Origin: Roseovarius lutimaris
GTDB taxonomy: Bacteria > Pseudomonadota > Alphaproteobacteria > Rhodobacterales > Rhodobacteraceae
Direction of reading: 5' to 3'
Length of the DNA: 64,000 nucleotides
Assembly (NCBI RefSeq): GCF_900115165.1
Contig: NZ_FOVP01000017.1
Coordinates: 1 to 64,000, forward strand
Part shown: one piece after another, positions 35,816 to 45,272 of the stretch
Numbering within the stretch: position 1 is the first letter of the stretch
How the letters are laid out: each line of letters opens with the position of its first letter
Program-made: the position numbers and the translations under genes
The notes under the pieces: model-generated
Database searches by the model: none
Told to the model about the DNA's origin: nothing
Seen by the model: only the letters and a program-made list of their open reading frames with translations

Positions 35816-36208
35816 ATGAGCGAATTTTCCAATTCACTGTCAGTTTCGGCAAGCGGTCTCAAGGCACAGGCACAACGGTTGCGCCATGTTTCCGAAAACA
35901 TCGCCAACGCCGATACGCCGGGATATCGGCGAAAAACCGTGTCGTTTGAAACCGAGTTTGGTGGCCGGGATGCCACCGGTCGGGTCGAGACCGGTAGCGT
36001 CAACCTCGACCGTCGCGAGCTGGAACAGGTCTATGACCCCAGCCACCCATTGGCCGATGAAACCGGCCACTATTCTGGCTCGAATGTCGATCTGATGATT
36101 GAGATTGCTGACGCGCGTGAAGCGCAGCGCAGCTATGAGGCCAATTTGAAAATGTTCGATCAGGCCCGGCAAATGTCGGCAAGTCTGATGGACCTGTTAC
36201 GTAGATAA
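35816..36208 (+). CDS. flgC: Flagellar proximal rod protein FlgC
   Basis: 130 residues. N-terminal SVSASGLKAQAQRLRHVSEN with IANADTPGYRRKT, and the C-terminal flagellar rod motif VDLMIEIADAREAQRSYEAN. Second gene of the rod operon, 12 bases after flgB. Confidence 0.95.
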   Translation: MSEFSNSLSVSASGLKAQAQRLRHVSENIANADTPGYRRKTVSFETEFGGRDATGRVETGSVNLDRRELEQVYDPSHPLADETGHYSGSNVDLMIEIADAREAQRSYEANLKMFDQARQMSASLMDLLRR

Positions 36209-36220
36209 AGGAGATCCAGA

Positions 36221-36511
36221 ATGGATATCAGTGCGCTTAATGCTGTTCAGAAATATGCAGCCTCCCGCCCCGCGACCGAGGCTTTGCCCGGTCAGGGCGG
36301 GGCGGGCGAGGCCTTTCAGGACCTCGCCCGGGATTTTGCCGCCACTCTCAAAGAGGGTGAGGATACGGCCAAGGCCGCGATGACCGGCAAGGCCGATCCG
36401 CATGCCCTTGTCCAGGCCCTGGCGCAGACCGAACTGGCGGTTGAAACCGCAGTGACGGTTCGCGACCGGGTGGTCGAGGCCTATCAGGAAATCCTGCGTA
36501 TGCCTGTCTGA
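36221..36511 (+). CDS. fliE: MS-ring/rod adaptor FliE
   Basis: 96 residues. Helical protein with the conserved C-terminal half TELAVETAVTVRDRVVEAYQEILRM (LAVETAVTVRDRVVEAYQ). It joins the MS ring to the rod. Lies 12 bases behind flgC. Confidence 0.93.
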   Translation: MDISALNAVQKYAASRPATEALPGQGGAGEAFQDLARDFAATLKEGEDTAKAAMTGKADPHALVQALAQTELAVETAVTVRDRVVEAYQEILRMPV

Positions 36512-36515
36512 TCCG

Positions 36516-36785
36516 ATGCTGGATGAGGTTCTCTTTTTCGACACCCTGCGCGAGGGGCTTTGGATTGCGGTCATCATATCGTTTCCGATCCTGACCGTTG
36601 CCTTGCTTGCAGGGTTGATCGTCGGCCTGTTTCAGGCGCTGACCTCGATCCAGGAAATGACCCTGACTTTTGTACCGAAACTCGCCGCGATCATTGCCGT
36701 TTTCTGGCTGTCCATGGGTTTTATGACCCAGACGCTTGTGACGTTCTTTCAGGACCGGCTGGTGCCATTGATAATAGGAGGCTGA
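36516..36785 (+). CDS. fliQ: Export gate protein FliQ
   Basis: 89 residues, two membrane helices (about 14-40 and 52-75). Family marks LIVGLFQALTSIQEMTLTFVPK. Part of the FliPQR export gate; the partners fliP and fliR are elsewhere in this locus. Confidence 0.95.
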   Translation: MLDEVLFFDTLREGLWIAVIISFPILTVALLAGLIVGLFQALTSIQEMTLTFVPKLAAIIAVFWLSMGFMTQTLVTFFQDRLVPLIIGG

Positions 36786-36786
36786 G

Positions 36787-37500
36787 ATGGAAAACGCAGG
36801 CTACACGACCCTGACCCGCCAATCCGGGCTTTTGCGCGAAATGCAGGTGGTGGCCAATAATATCGCCAATTCGGCCACGACCGGTTTTCGTCAGGAGGGG
36901 CTGATTTTCTCCGAATACGTCCAGGACGTCGAGGGCGGTGAATCACTGTCGATGGCGCGTGGCAATGTGCGCAACACCTCGATGTTGCAAGGCGCGCTGG
37001 CCCAGACTGGCGGCACGCTTGATATGGCGATCGAGGGGGGTGGTTTCTTTCTGATCGAAACGCCCTCGGGCGAGCGGCTGACGCGGGCGGGGAATTTCGT
37101 ACTTTCCGCCGAGGGCGATCTTGTGACCAATGACGGGTTTCGGGTGCTTGATGCGGGCGGCGCGCCGGTATTCGTGCCCCCTGATGCGCGCAATGTGGGG
37201 GTTTCGCCCGATGGCACCCTAAGCAGCGATGGCCGCCCCCTGTCCCAGATCGGGCTGGTTCAACCCATTGATCGCAATGACTTGATCCGCGAAGACGGTG
37301 TCATGTTTCGCGCCGATGGCGGTTTTGAGCCGGTCGAGAACCCGCGCATTTTGCAGGGTTTTCTTGAGAACGCCAATGTCGATCCGATCAGCCAGATCAC
37401 CCGGATGATCGAGATTCAGCGTGCCTATGAAATGGGCCAGAGCTTTCTGGAAACCGAGAATGAGCGCGTGATGTCCGCGCTTGATACGCTTACCCGCTAA
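36787..37500 (+). CDS. flgF: Flagellar rod protein FlgF
   Basis: 237 residues. N-terminal TLTRQSGLLREMQVVANNIA with NSATTGFRQEG, middle MAIEGGGFFLIETPSGERLTRAGNF (MAIEGGGFFLIETP), and C-terminal MIEIQRAYEMGQSFLETEN. Proximal rod protein. One base after fliQ. Confidence 0.94.
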   Translation: MENAGYTTLTRQSGLLREMQVVANNIANSATTGFRQEGLIFSEYVQDVEGGESLSMARGNVRNTSMLQGALAQTGGTLDMAIEGGGFFLIETPSGERLTRAGNFVLSAEGDLVTNDGFRVLDAGGAPVFVPPDARNVGVSPDGTLSSDGRPLSQIGLVQPIDRNDLIREDGVMFRADGGFEPVENPRILQGFLENANVDPISQITRMIEIQRAYEMGQSFLETENERVMSALDTLTR

Positions 37501-37515
37501 CCCAAGGAGACCGAT

Positions 37516-38301
37516 ATGCGTGCCCTCAAGATTGCCGCCACCGGAATGGCCGCCCAGCAGATGCGGGTCGAGACAATTTCGAACAACCTCGCGAATATGT
37601 CGACCACGGGCTATAATGCCCGGCGCGCCGAATTTTCCGACCTGCACTATCAACAGCTTAGCCGCGCCGGCACGATCAATGCCGCCGATGGCACGGTTCT
37701 TCCCACCGGGGTTCAGCTTGGCCTCGGCGTGCGCCCTTCGGCGGTGTCTGTCAATCTCGCACAAGGCTCGCTTTCGGCCACGAATGGCGATCTGGATATT
37801 GCGATCGACGGCAACGGTTATCTTGAGGTGACCCTGCCTTCCGGGCAGTCGGGCTATACCCGCGACGGCGGGCTGAAACGGTCAGCCGAGGGGTTGATTG
37901 TCACATCGGACGGCTTCCCGCTGGCGCCGGAAATCACCATTCCCGAAGACGCGCGCAGCATTTCAATCAACCCTGAGGGCGAAGTCTTTGGGTTTTTCCA
38001 GGACACCGCCGAGGCGCAATCGCTTGGCCAGCTAAACCTTGCCGGATTTACCAACCCCAAAGGGCTTGAAGCGATTGGCAGCAACCTCTTTACCGAGACC
38101 GAGGCCTCGGGCCCTGCCAATGTGACCACCGCGGGCGAGGACGGCTTGGGAACGATTCGCCAAGGTTATCTGGAGGATAGTTCGGTCGATCCGGTTCGTG
38201 AGGTTACAGAGCTGATCGAGGCACAGCGTGGCTATGAATTGAATGCCAAGGTGATTACCGCCGCGGATCAGATGCTTAGCGCTACCGTGCAGGTGCGGTG
38301 A
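37516..38301 (+). CDS. flgG: Flagellar distal rod protein FlgG
   Basis: 261 residues, exact family length. MRALKIAATGMAAQQMRVET, NNLANMSTTGYNARRAEF, LDIAIDGNGYLEVTLPSG and VTELIEAQRGYELNAKVI are the standard FlgG segments. The stop overlaps the flgA start (TGATG). Confidence 0.96.
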   Translation: MRALKIAATGMAAQQMRVETISNNLANMSTTGYNARRAEFSDLHYQQLSRAGTINAADGTVLPTGVQLGLGVRPSAVSVNLAQGSLSATNGDLDIAIDGNGYLEVTLPSGQSGYTRDGGLKRSAEGLIVTSDGFPLAPEITIPEDARSISINPEGEVFGFFQDTAEAQSLGQLNLAGFTNPKGLEAIGSNLFTETEASGPANVTTAGEDGLGTIRQGYLEDSSVDPVREVTELIEAQRGYELNAKVITAADQMLSATVQVR

Positions 38302-38717
38302 TGCGCATTCTGACAATTATTGCAGTGGCTTTGATGCCTTTACCCGGGCTGGCCGACACAATCGTCGCCGCGCGGACCATCCGCGCCAAGGAAATCATCG
38401 AGGCGGGCGATCTTTTGCTTAAGCCCGATGCCGGGGCAAGCGATGTCACCCTGCATGACCTGATCGGACAAGAGGCGCAGGTTTCGCTTTATGTCGGTCG
38501 CCCGGTGCGCGCCTCGGATGTCGGGGCGCCCGCCGTGGTCGAACGCAATCAGGTCGTGCCACTGATCTACGCGGCCAATGGTCTTCAGATCGTGACCGAG
38601 GGGCGATCGCTTTCGCGGGCAGGGGTCGGCGAATATGTGCGCGTCATGAACCTGACGTCACGGGCCACAGTCTCGGGGCGGGTGACGCGCGACGGTCAGA
38701 TTCTGGTTTCACAATAG
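38301..38717 (+). CDS. flgA: P-ring assembly chaperone FlgA
   Basis: 138 residues with a signal peptide (MRILTIIAVALMPLPGLADT, cleaved near 19). The SAF-type domain follows (ARTIRAKEIIEAGDLLLKP) and VVERNQVVPLIYAANGLQI is typical. It chaperones FlgI in the periplasm. It is shorter than enterobacterial FlgA because the N-terminal extra domain is missing, as in many alphaproteobacteria. Confidence 0.92.
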   Translation: MRILTIIAVALMPLPGLADTIVAARTIRAKEIIEAGDLLLKPDAGASDVTLHDLIGQEAQVSLYVGRPVRASDVGAPAVVERNQVVPLIYAANGLQIVTEGRSLSRAGVGEYVRVMNLTSRATVSGRVTRDGQILVSQ

Positions 38718-38725
38718 GAAATACG

Positions 38726-39460
38726 ATGCCCAAGCATTCATTAAATTTCGGGGTTGGGGTGTTGCTGGTGCTTGGTGCCTGTGCGCGGCTCGATCACATT
38801 GGAAAACCGCCCAGCTTCACGCCAACTCAGAACTCGACCGAGCATGTTGCGATGTTCAATCCTGGCTTGCCATTGACCACGCAGGTTGAGAGCCCGCTTA
38901 ATCGCGCCTCGCTCTGGAGTGGGGGCAAGCAGTCACTTTTGGGGGATCGCCGGGCAGCTAGACGCGGCGATATCCTAACGGTGGTGATCGAGATTGACGA
39001 AGAGGCGGAGATTTCGAATTCGACCGAGCGGTCACGCAACGGTTCGGAAAACCTGTCTGTTCCTGATTTCTTTGGCCTGCCTCAACGGATTGATCGCGGA
39101 TTGCCCGAAGGCGCAAGCCTTGATCAGGCGGTGGGCCTTAATTCGTCAAGTCAATCCGGAGGCGATGGTAGTGTAAGCCGCAGCGAGGAGTTGACTCTGC
39201 GGGTGGCGGCAACCGTCATGCAGGTCTTGCCCAACGGTGTGCTGGAAATCCAGGGATCGCAAGAGGTACGGGTAAACTTTGAACTGCGTGAGCTTTTGGT
39301 GACCGGATATGTCCGGCCGGAAGACATCTCGCGGCAAAATGAGATCACCTATGACAAAATCGCCGCCGCGCGCATTTCCTATGGGGGCCGGGGCCAGATC
39401 ACCGATGTGCAGCAGCCCCGTATCGGCCAACAGGTTCTGGATGCTGTCCTGCCGTTTTAA
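38726..39460 (+). CDS. flgH: Flagellar L-ring lipoprotein FlgH
   Basis: 244 residues. Lipobox LGAC at about 16-19. SLWSGGKQSLLGDRRAARRGDI, LTVVIEIDEEAEISN, and the C-terminal ISYGGRGQITDVQQPRIGQQ are FlgH signatures. It forms the outer-membrane ring. Confidence 0.94.
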   Translation: MPKHSLNFGVGVLLVLGACARLDHIGKPPSFTPTQNSTEHVAMFNPGLPLTTQVESPLNRASLWSGGKQSLLGDRRAARRGDILTVVIEIDEEAEISNSTERSRNGSENLSVPDFFGLPQRIDRGLPEGASLDQAVGLNSSSQSGGDGSVSRSEELTLRVAATVMQVLPNGVLEIQGSQEVRVNFELRELLVTGYVRPEDISRQNEITYDKIAAARISYGGRGQITDVQQPRIGQQVLDAVLPF

Positions 39461-39483
39461 GAAACTCCATTGATGAGGGTCAG

Positions 39484-39990
39484 ATGATCAAGAAACTTAT
39501 TCCCGTGCTTCTGGCGCTTGTTGGTATCGGTGGCGGTATCGGGGCTGGTGTCGTGCTTAAACCCGCGCCCGCAGAGGTGGTTGAAACTCAGCCCTTCGGG
39601 ACCGGGAAAATGGCCATCAAAGGCCATGACACCGCCGATGATCACGGTGATGAGGTGGCGATTGACACGCTGGAATACATCAAGCTGAACAATCAGTTTG
39701 TGGTTCCCATCGTGCATCAGAAAACGGTCACGGCCATGGTCGTGATGTCTCTGAGTGTTGAGGTAAGCCCCGACGCGGCAGATGCGGTTTATACGCGCGA
39801 GCCCAAACTACGCGATGGTTTTCTGCAAGTGTTGTTTGACCACGCCAATATGGGCGGATTCGACGGCGAATTTACCAGTGCAAGCAACATGGATGTTCTG
39901 CGCATGGCCCTGCGCGACGTGGCAAAGCGGATCGTCGGGGAGGCGGTGAACAGCGTATTGATCACGGAAATTGCGCGCCAGGACGTCTAA
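39484..39990 (+). CDS. FliL-like flagellar membrane protein (second copy)
   Basis: 168 residues: one membrane helix at about 5-27 (LIPVLLALVGIGGGIGAGVV) and a periplasmic domain (EYIKLNNQFVVPIV, ending in VNSVLITEIARQDV). The layout and the IKLNNQFVVP segment resemble FliL, but it differs clearly from the more canonical FliL at 49532. Last gene of the rod operon; it converges on the gene at 40000. It could act at the stator or at the rod-ring interface. Confidence 0.7.
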   Translation: MIKKLIPVLLALVGIGGGIGAGVVLKPAPAEVVETQPFGTGKMAIKGHDTADDHGDEVAIDTLEYIKLNNQFVVPIVHQKTVTAMVVMSLSVEVSPDAADAVYTREPKLRDGFLQVLFDHANMGGFDGEFTSASNMDVLRMALRDVAKRIVGEAVNSVLITEIARQDV

Positions 39991-39999
39991 GCTCCGCTG

Positions 40000-40425
40000 C
40001 TAGCGGTTCCCAATCTGCTTTAACAAGGCCAGATCGGCCAACAGGCTCTCGCGTCGCACGAGGGCCTTTTTCGTATGTGCACCTGTGTCATCCGCAAGCA
40101 TCTTGGTTGCGGCCTGATGTTTGCCAAAGGCGCGGCGCAACTGGCCGATCATCTGGCCTTTGCGGGCCAGAACACGCGCCAGCTCTGCCTGAAGATCGAC
40201 CTTGCTGCGCCCGACCCAGCCCTGCCACAAAATATCAGCGCCGATCTGGCGTACCCCTTGCATAGCGGTATACGGCAGGTCGCGATTGGCGCGCCGATGC
40301 TCTTCCAGATCTGCCAAATCCTGACGTAGCTTGGCCTCTTGCAAAAGCAGGTCTTGCATTTTTGCGGTTTCTGCCTGGTAAAGCGCCTCGGTCAGTTTGG
40401 TGAGGTCCGAGAGTCTTTGGCTCAT
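40000..40425 (-). CDS. FliJ-like coiled-coil protein coupled to flhB
   Basis: 141 residues, nearly all coiled coil (LTKLTEALYQAETAKMQDLL, EAKLRQDLADLEEHRRANRD, LARVLARKGQMIGQLRRAFG). No clear FliJ signature, but size, helical pattern and its overlap with flhB by 4 bases suggest an export-apparatus role like FliJ, which would otherwise be missing. Last gene of the long minus operon starting at fliL. Confidence 0.6.
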   Translation of the reverse strand: MSQRLSDLTKLTEALYQAETAKMQDLLLQEAKLRQDLADLEEHRRANRDLPYTAMQGVRQIGADILWQGWVGRSKVDLQAELARVLARKGQMIGQLRRAFGKHQAATKMLADDTGAHTKKALVRRESLLADLALLKQIGNR

Positions 40426-41513
40426 CCGAAACTCCGGGCTTTGCGGCGCATGCTGTCAGAGAACCGGATCGCGGCGGCCACAGCGCGGTAATGCGACGGA
40501 TCGATCTCCTGGCCGATCTCTGTGCCGGCATGCAGCGCGCGCGCGGTGGGGGGATCCTGGCGCACGGGCACACCTTTTTCAAAGGCCAGATCGCGAATGG
40601 CGAGGGCCACGTGATCTACGCCCTTGGCGACGCAGACCGGCGCCGATCCCGGCGTGCGGTCCCATTTCAGGGCCACGGCATAGTGGGTCGGGTTCACGAT
40701 CACGACATCGGCATCCGGCACATCCGCCATCATATGCTGTGCGGCGATCTCCATGCCACGCTGTCGGCGTTGCTGTTTCATATGCGGATCGCCTTCGTTC
40801 TGCTTGTGTTCGTCCTGGATTTCCTTGTGCGACATGCGTTGACGGCGAAGGTGATCGAAATGCTGCCACAGAAAATCGATCGCCCCGATGGCCAGCGCAA
40901 TCAGCAAAACCACGAGCATGAATTCGATGATCATCTGCGCCATCAGTGCCCCGATGATCCGCGGCTCGCCATAGAGCGACCCGGCCATATCGGACAGGCG
41001 ATAGCTAAGAAAAACACCCAGAAGAACACAGTAAAGGATCAGTTTCACAAAGCTTTTGGCGAATTCGAACAGGCCCGAGGGCCCGTATTTATTCTTGGCG
41101 TTCTCAATCGGGTTGATGCGAGAGAGTTTGGGTTCAAGCTTTGTTGGCGCCACAACGAAGCTGCGTTGTGCCAGAACCGACAGAAGGGCGGCAACGGCTG
41201 GCATCAGGAACCAGACCGCGATCCCAAGTATCACCGTTCCAAACAGCCCGCCAAGAGCCGGAGCCGCGGCGCCACCGCCAAAAATCAGGGCGGCAATGCG
41301 GGTAGGCTGATCAATGAGCACCATCAGGCCGGAGCTGACCTGTTCGACCGATGCGGCCCCTGCGGTCAAGGCCGCGAGGAGAAACCCGGCATAGGACCCC
41401 GCCGTGTTCAGGTCGGCGGACCGGGCAAATTCGCCCTTCTTACGGGCCTCGGCCAGTTTGTGCGGGGTCGCCTCGTGGGATTTTTCGCTGTCATCGTCGG
41501 GCCCGGCCATCAT
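40422..41513 (-). CDS. flhB: Flagellar export switch protein FlhB
   Basis: 363 residues, four membrane helices and a cytoplasmic C-domain. The autocleavage motif NPTHY is at 274-278. The N-terminus DDDSEKSHEATPHKLAEARK is typical. FlhB changes export from hook to filament substrates. It overlaps fliR by 4 bases (ATGA at 41510-41513) and the FliJ-like gene at its other end. Confidence 0.96.
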   Translation of the reverse strand: MMAGPDDDSEKSHEATPHKLAEARKKGEFARSADLNTAGSYAGFLLAALTAGAASVEQVSSGLMVLIDQPTRIAALIFGGGAAAPALGGLFGTVILGIAVWFLMPAVAALLSVLAQRSFVVAPTKLEPKLSRINPIENAKNKYGPSGLFEFAKSFVKLILYCVLLGVFLSYRLSDMAGSLYGEPRIIGALMAQMIIEFMLVVLLIALAIGAIDFLWQHFDHLRRQRMSHKEIQDEHKQNEGDPHMKQQRRQRGMEIAAQHMMADVPDADVVIVNPTHYAVALKWDRTPGSAPVCVAKGVDHVALAIRDLAFEKGVPVRQDPPTARALHAGTEIGQEIDPSHYRAVAAAIRFSDSMRRKARSFG

Positions 41514-42283
41514 TGCGCTCCGAATGGGTTGGTGATGAAGGCCTGCAAGGCCTCGATCCAGACCGTCAGCATCATCGGGGCAAGTAGCATCAACATGAAC
41601 AGCCCGGCAGCCGCGATCGCAGGCGCGCCGACAAAGACCACCATCAATTGTGGCATCGCCCGATTGATGATCCCGAGGGTGAGATTGTAAAGCACCGATA
41701 CAAGAACAAAGGGTGCGGACAGGGTAAATGCGAAAGCAAAGGCATTGGCGATCTGTCGGATTCCCCATTGCGACAGTATCGCGGCCTCGGGCAAGCGGGC
41801 GACCGGGAAAACGCCATAGCTCAGCACCGCCATTTCCGCGACGCGGACGTGAAGATCAAGGATCATCGCAAGGGCCACCGCACCCGTCACCAGCACATGA
41901 CCCATGGCCGGCAGGGGGGTGATGCTTGCGCCGCCAAGAATTTGCGACAGTGACGTGGATTGCGCGGCAATCGAGCCAGCAGTTTGCAACGCCAGAAGGA
42001 ACAGGCGGACCCCGATGCCCATAAGCAAACCGATTGCCGTTTCCGGCAGGATCAGTCGCAGGATGTGAGGCGGGTTTTGCACTGTTTCAGCCAGATCGGG
42101 GCCCACCGCAGGCGCCACGATCACGGTAAAGGCGAGCGCCAGGGCAAGCTTTATGCGCAGGGGCACCGTTTCTTCGCCAAAGCCGGGGAAAAGCGCAATC
42201 ACCGGGCCGACCCGCAGAAACACTATGAAATTCAGAAACAGGATATCCTGCGAAAGCTGCAAGATTTCCGGCACTCCAGTCAT
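41510..42283 (-). CDS. fliR: Export gate protein FliR
   Basis: 257 residues with about six membrane helices. FLRVGPVIALFPGFGEETVP and SAPFVLVSVLYNLTLGIINR (followed by AMPQL) are family segments. Part of the FliPQR gate. Overlaps flhA and flhB by 4 bases each. Confidence 0.95.
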   Translation of the reverse strand: MTGVPEILQLSQDILFLNFIVFLRVGPVIALFPGFGEETVPLRIKLALALAFTVIVAPAVGPDLAETVQNPPHILRLILPETAIGLLMGIGVRLFLLALQTAGSIAAQSTSLSQILGGASITPLPAMGHVLVTGAVALAMILDLHVRVAEMAVLSYGVFPVARLPEAAILSQWGIRQIANAFAFAFTLSAPFVLVSVLYNLTLGIINRAMPQLMVVFVGAPAIAAAGLFMLMLLAPMMLTVWIEALQAFITNPFGAQ

Positions 42284-44364
42284 GCGGCGACCATCCCTAC
42301 CAATGCGGGCCGGGCGTCGATACCGATTTCCTCAAAGGAGAGGACCGGCGCGGTTATATTTTTTGCCGAGAGCACCGTGCGCAGGAATCTGCGCCTGGCG
42401 GTCGAAGTGATGATCGCGGGGGCAATGCCCTGCTCACTGGCGCGATTGACCTGTTCGGCCACGGCGCCGGTCAGGGTGTTGAACAGCTCTGGTGGCAGAG
42501 CCACGTCTAGACGGCCCCGCTCACCATCCATCTGATAGGTCGAAAAGGTATCTTCCCATTCCGGCGCAAGCTGAATTAGCGGAAGGGTGCCATCGGGGCG
42601 TTGCAGGTTGGCGACAAGCTGAAACCCGAGGCGTTGCCGCACATGTTCGCAGATTGCCTCGGGATGAGCGTGAATCTGACGCCCTTCCACAGTGGCCTCA
42701 ATGATAAGGGGCAGGTTACGGACCGAGACCTGTTCGGCCAGCAGAAGCCGCAGAATATGATGCAATAGATCGGCCGGCACCCGGTCGGGGATCATTTCAT
42801 CCAGAAGCTTGCGGTTGGCCTCTGCACGGGTGTTGTCGGTCAGGTTGACCATTTCGTCCAGCAGGCGGCGCATCGCCTTCATGGTTAACAGGCGGCTCAG
42901 ATTGCGGCGGATCACTTCAAGCAGATGTGTGGCAAGCACCTCTGTCGGGGCGACCAACGTCGTGCCGCCCAAGGCCGCGCTATCCTGATCCGAGGCTGAA
43001 ATCCATCGGGCCGGGGCGCCATAGACCGGCTCTTTCACGTTCTCGCCCGATGGAAGGCCGGGGAAATGGTCCGGATCAAGGGCCAGAACATGGTTGGGGC
43101 GCAACGTCGCGTGAGCCTGTTCGACGCCCTGCACGCGTATCACATAGCTGCCCACGGCCATGCCCGGGTCATCGGTCAGGCGGATTTCGGGTAAGATCAC
43201 ACCGAAATTTGTCGCCACATAGCGGCGCATATTTTCGATGCGAGCGTCAAGTCCGATACCGGGATCAAGCACCATATTTACCAGATCCGGAGCGAATTCG
43301 ACGTGAATATCGTCGAGCTCAAGAATGTCGCCCATGGATTTCTCTGGCAGGGTAACAGGTTTTTCATCGAGCGGTTTGGTTTGCTGCCGGTTGGCTTCAT
43401 TGCGATAACTCACGAAGGCAATCGCGCCCAAGCCTATTCCGCCAATGATGAATGGGATAAATGGCAAGCCGGGAACAAGAGCGAACATCACCATCAAAAT
43501 CGCAACCGTTGCCAGGGCTGCGGGGTGGCGCCCGAGTTGCGCCGAGAGCGCAAGATCGGTGGCGCCTTGGGCGCCGCCACGGGCCAACAAAAGCGCCGAA
43601 GCGATCGAGATCACCACGGCCGGAATTTGCGTTACAAGGCCGTCGCCGACGGTCAAAATAGTATAAGTTTCAAAGGCCTGGCCGAGAGGCATGTCATGTA
43701 CGACCACCCCCATGATCAGCCCCATGACGAGATTGAGCAGCGTGATCAAAAGGCCCGCCATCGCGTCGCCCTTGACGAACTTCGATGCGCCGTCAAGAGA
43801 GCCAAAGAACGTGGTTTCCTGTTGTTCGCGTTCACGGCGGTCTTTGGCCTCGTGATGGTTGATCGCACCGGCCGACATATCACTGTCGATGGCCATCTGT
43901 TTGCCGGGCATCCCGTCAAGCGCAAACCGCGCACCCACTTCTGCCATGCGCGCGGCGCCTTTGGTGATGACCATGAAATTGACGATAAGCAGAACACCAA
44001 ACACGACCAGGCCCAGAAAAACGCTGCCTCCCATAATGAAGTTGGCAAAGCCCTCGATGACCTCGCCGGCCGCGCCGGTGCCGGTATGTCCTTGGCCGAT
44101 GATGAGTTTTGTGGACGACACATTAAGCGACAGTCGCAGCATCAGTGAGGCCAGCAAGATAGTCGGGAAGGCGGAAAAATCGAGCGGCTTCTCGATGAAA
44201 AGCGTGATCGTGAAGATCAGAATTGCCAGAGCAAAAGAGGCCGCAAGACCTACGTCGAGCATCCACGAGGGCACGGGCAGGATCATCATCACGATGATGG
44301 CCATGAGCGCCAGCGCCAAGAGAACCGTGGGTTGGAAAAGATCAGAGATCGACAGTTTTTTCAT
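42280..44364 (-). CDS. flhA: Flagellar export gate protein FlhA
   Basis: 694 residues: eight membrane helices in the first 330 and a cytoplasmic ring domain. TKGAARMAEVGARFALDGMP with GKQMAIDSDMSAG is the FHIPEP-type signature; the C-terminus carries the chaperone-docking domains. Lies 3 bases behind the transglycosylase gene and overlaps fliR. Confidence 0.96.
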   Translation of the reverse strand: MKKLSISDLFQPTVLLALALMAIIVMMILPVPSWMLDVGLAASFALAILIFTITLFIEKPLDFSAFPTILLASLMLRLSLNVSSTKLIIGQGHTGTGAAGEVIEGFANFIMGGSVFLGLVVFGVLLIVNFMVITKGAARMAEVGARFALDGMPGKQMAIDSDMSAGAINHHEAKDRREREQQETTFFGSLDGASKFVKGDAMAGLLITLLNLVMGLIMGVVVHDMPLGQAFETYTILTVGDGLVTQIPAVVISIASALLLARGGAQGATDLALSAQLGRHPAALATVAILMVMFALVPGLPFIPFIIGGIGLGAIAFVSYRNEANRQQTKPLDEKPVTLPEKSMGDILELDDIHVEFAPDLVNMVLDPGIGLDARIENMRRYVATNFGVILPEIRLTDDPGMAVGSYVIRVQGVEQAHATLRPNHVLALDPDHFPGLPSGENVKEPVYGAPARWISASDQDSAALGGTTLVAPTEVLATHLLEVIRRNLSRLLTMKAMRRLLDEMVNLTDNTRAEANRKLLDEMIPDRVPADLLHHILRLLLAEQVSVRNLPLIIEATVEGRQIHAHPEAICEHVRQRLGFQLVANLQRPDGTLPLIQLAPEWEDTFSTYQMDGERGRLDVALPPELFNTLTGAVAEQVNRASEQGIAPAIITSTARRRFLRTVLSAKNITAPVLSFEEIGIDARPALVGMVAA

Positions 44365-44367
44365 TTT

Positions 44368-45180
44368 TCAGGATCCATTCGTGCCCAAACCAAGAAGAGA
44401 TCGCCCGGCGGATTGTCCAAGAGGCACCAGAGAGCCGATTGCGCGACGGGCCTGTGTTTGCTGGAGCAACGGAAAACTATTCCGGCTCTTGATCAAAGGC
44501 GGTGTCGATTGGATGCTTGCCAGTCGTGGCATCGGATGTGGGGCATCGGCCATGTTCTTGCGAATGTTGTCGAAGCGGGCCCGGTATTTTTCGGCGTATT
44601 TAGGGGTGCGGGAATGATAGGCCCCGGCGGCTCTGGACCAATCGCCGGTTTCGCCATGCAATTGGGTCAAGAAACGCGCTGCGTAGCGGGCATTTTCGAT
44701 CGGGTCGAACATTTGGTCGATCGACCTGAAATTTTCGCCGTGCCATTTGAAATTGATCTGAAAGCAACCAACGTCGAAACTGCGGGCGCCGCGCCTGAAT
44801 TCCTTGAAAACATAGGCGCGGGCGGCGTCTTCTGTTTCAAACCAATGGCCTTTGCCCTCCATATTGACGGTCCATGGCCAGGGTTGCAATTGCCCGCCAC
44901 GAGCGCGCCCGGTTTCGGTACGTGTGATGGATCGTAGTACCGACAGGGGGACATTCGTTTCCTGTGCCACCTGTCGCGCTGCGGTGTCACATACCATTTC
45001 TGTTGTTGCGGCTGCCACAGACGGAGATGACAACACCAGAAATATCAGGGTAAGTCGCTGGACAGCGAGAGATTCCAGTCGCGATTTGAGGGGGGGCTTG
45101 ATCCAACTGAAACGTCTTGAAACCTTGGTGAGTTGGGTTTCCATGCGGTAGCGCAGAACGGTCAAAGGCTTCGATCGCAA
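44368..45180 (-). CDS. Flagellar lytic transglycosylase (SltF-like)
   Basis: 270 residues: a long basic N-terminus with a hydrophobic export segment at about 38-58 (LAVQRLTLIFLVLSSPSVAA) and an SLT domain at about 70-210. The catalytic Glu is E89 in TRTETGRARGG; SFDVGCFQINFKWHG and YHSRTPKYAEKY are family segments. It opens peptidoglycan for the rod. FlgJ in this locus has no muramidase domain, as in Rhodobacter where SltF does this job. The TTG at 45180 has a GGAAGGGG ribosome site and was chosen; an ATG at 45144 has none. Confidence 0.85.
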   Translation of the reverse strand: MRSKPLTVLRYRMETQLTKVSRRFSWIKPPLKSRLESLAVQRLTLIFLVLSSPSVAAATTEMVCDTAARQVAQETNVPLSVLRSITRTETGRARGGQLQPWPWTVNMEGKGHWFETEDAARAYVFKEFRRGARSFDVGCFQINFKWHGENFRSIDQMFDPIENARYAARFLTQLHGETGDWSRAAGAYHSRTPKYAEKYRARFDNIRKNMADAPHPMPRLASIQSTPPLIKSRNSFPLLQQTQARRAIGSLVPLGQSAGRSLLGLGTNGS

Positions 45181-45272
45181 GGTATTTCCCCTTCCATTCC
45201 ATGGCGTTCTGCCGTGGTTGGATGATGATTACGCAGGGGGTCTTTAAATTTGGTAACCGTGAATCAGATTGT

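Noticed and set aside
40491..41690. 399-codon open frame opposite flhB
   Set aside because: Complementary-strand artefact; flhB has all its motifs.
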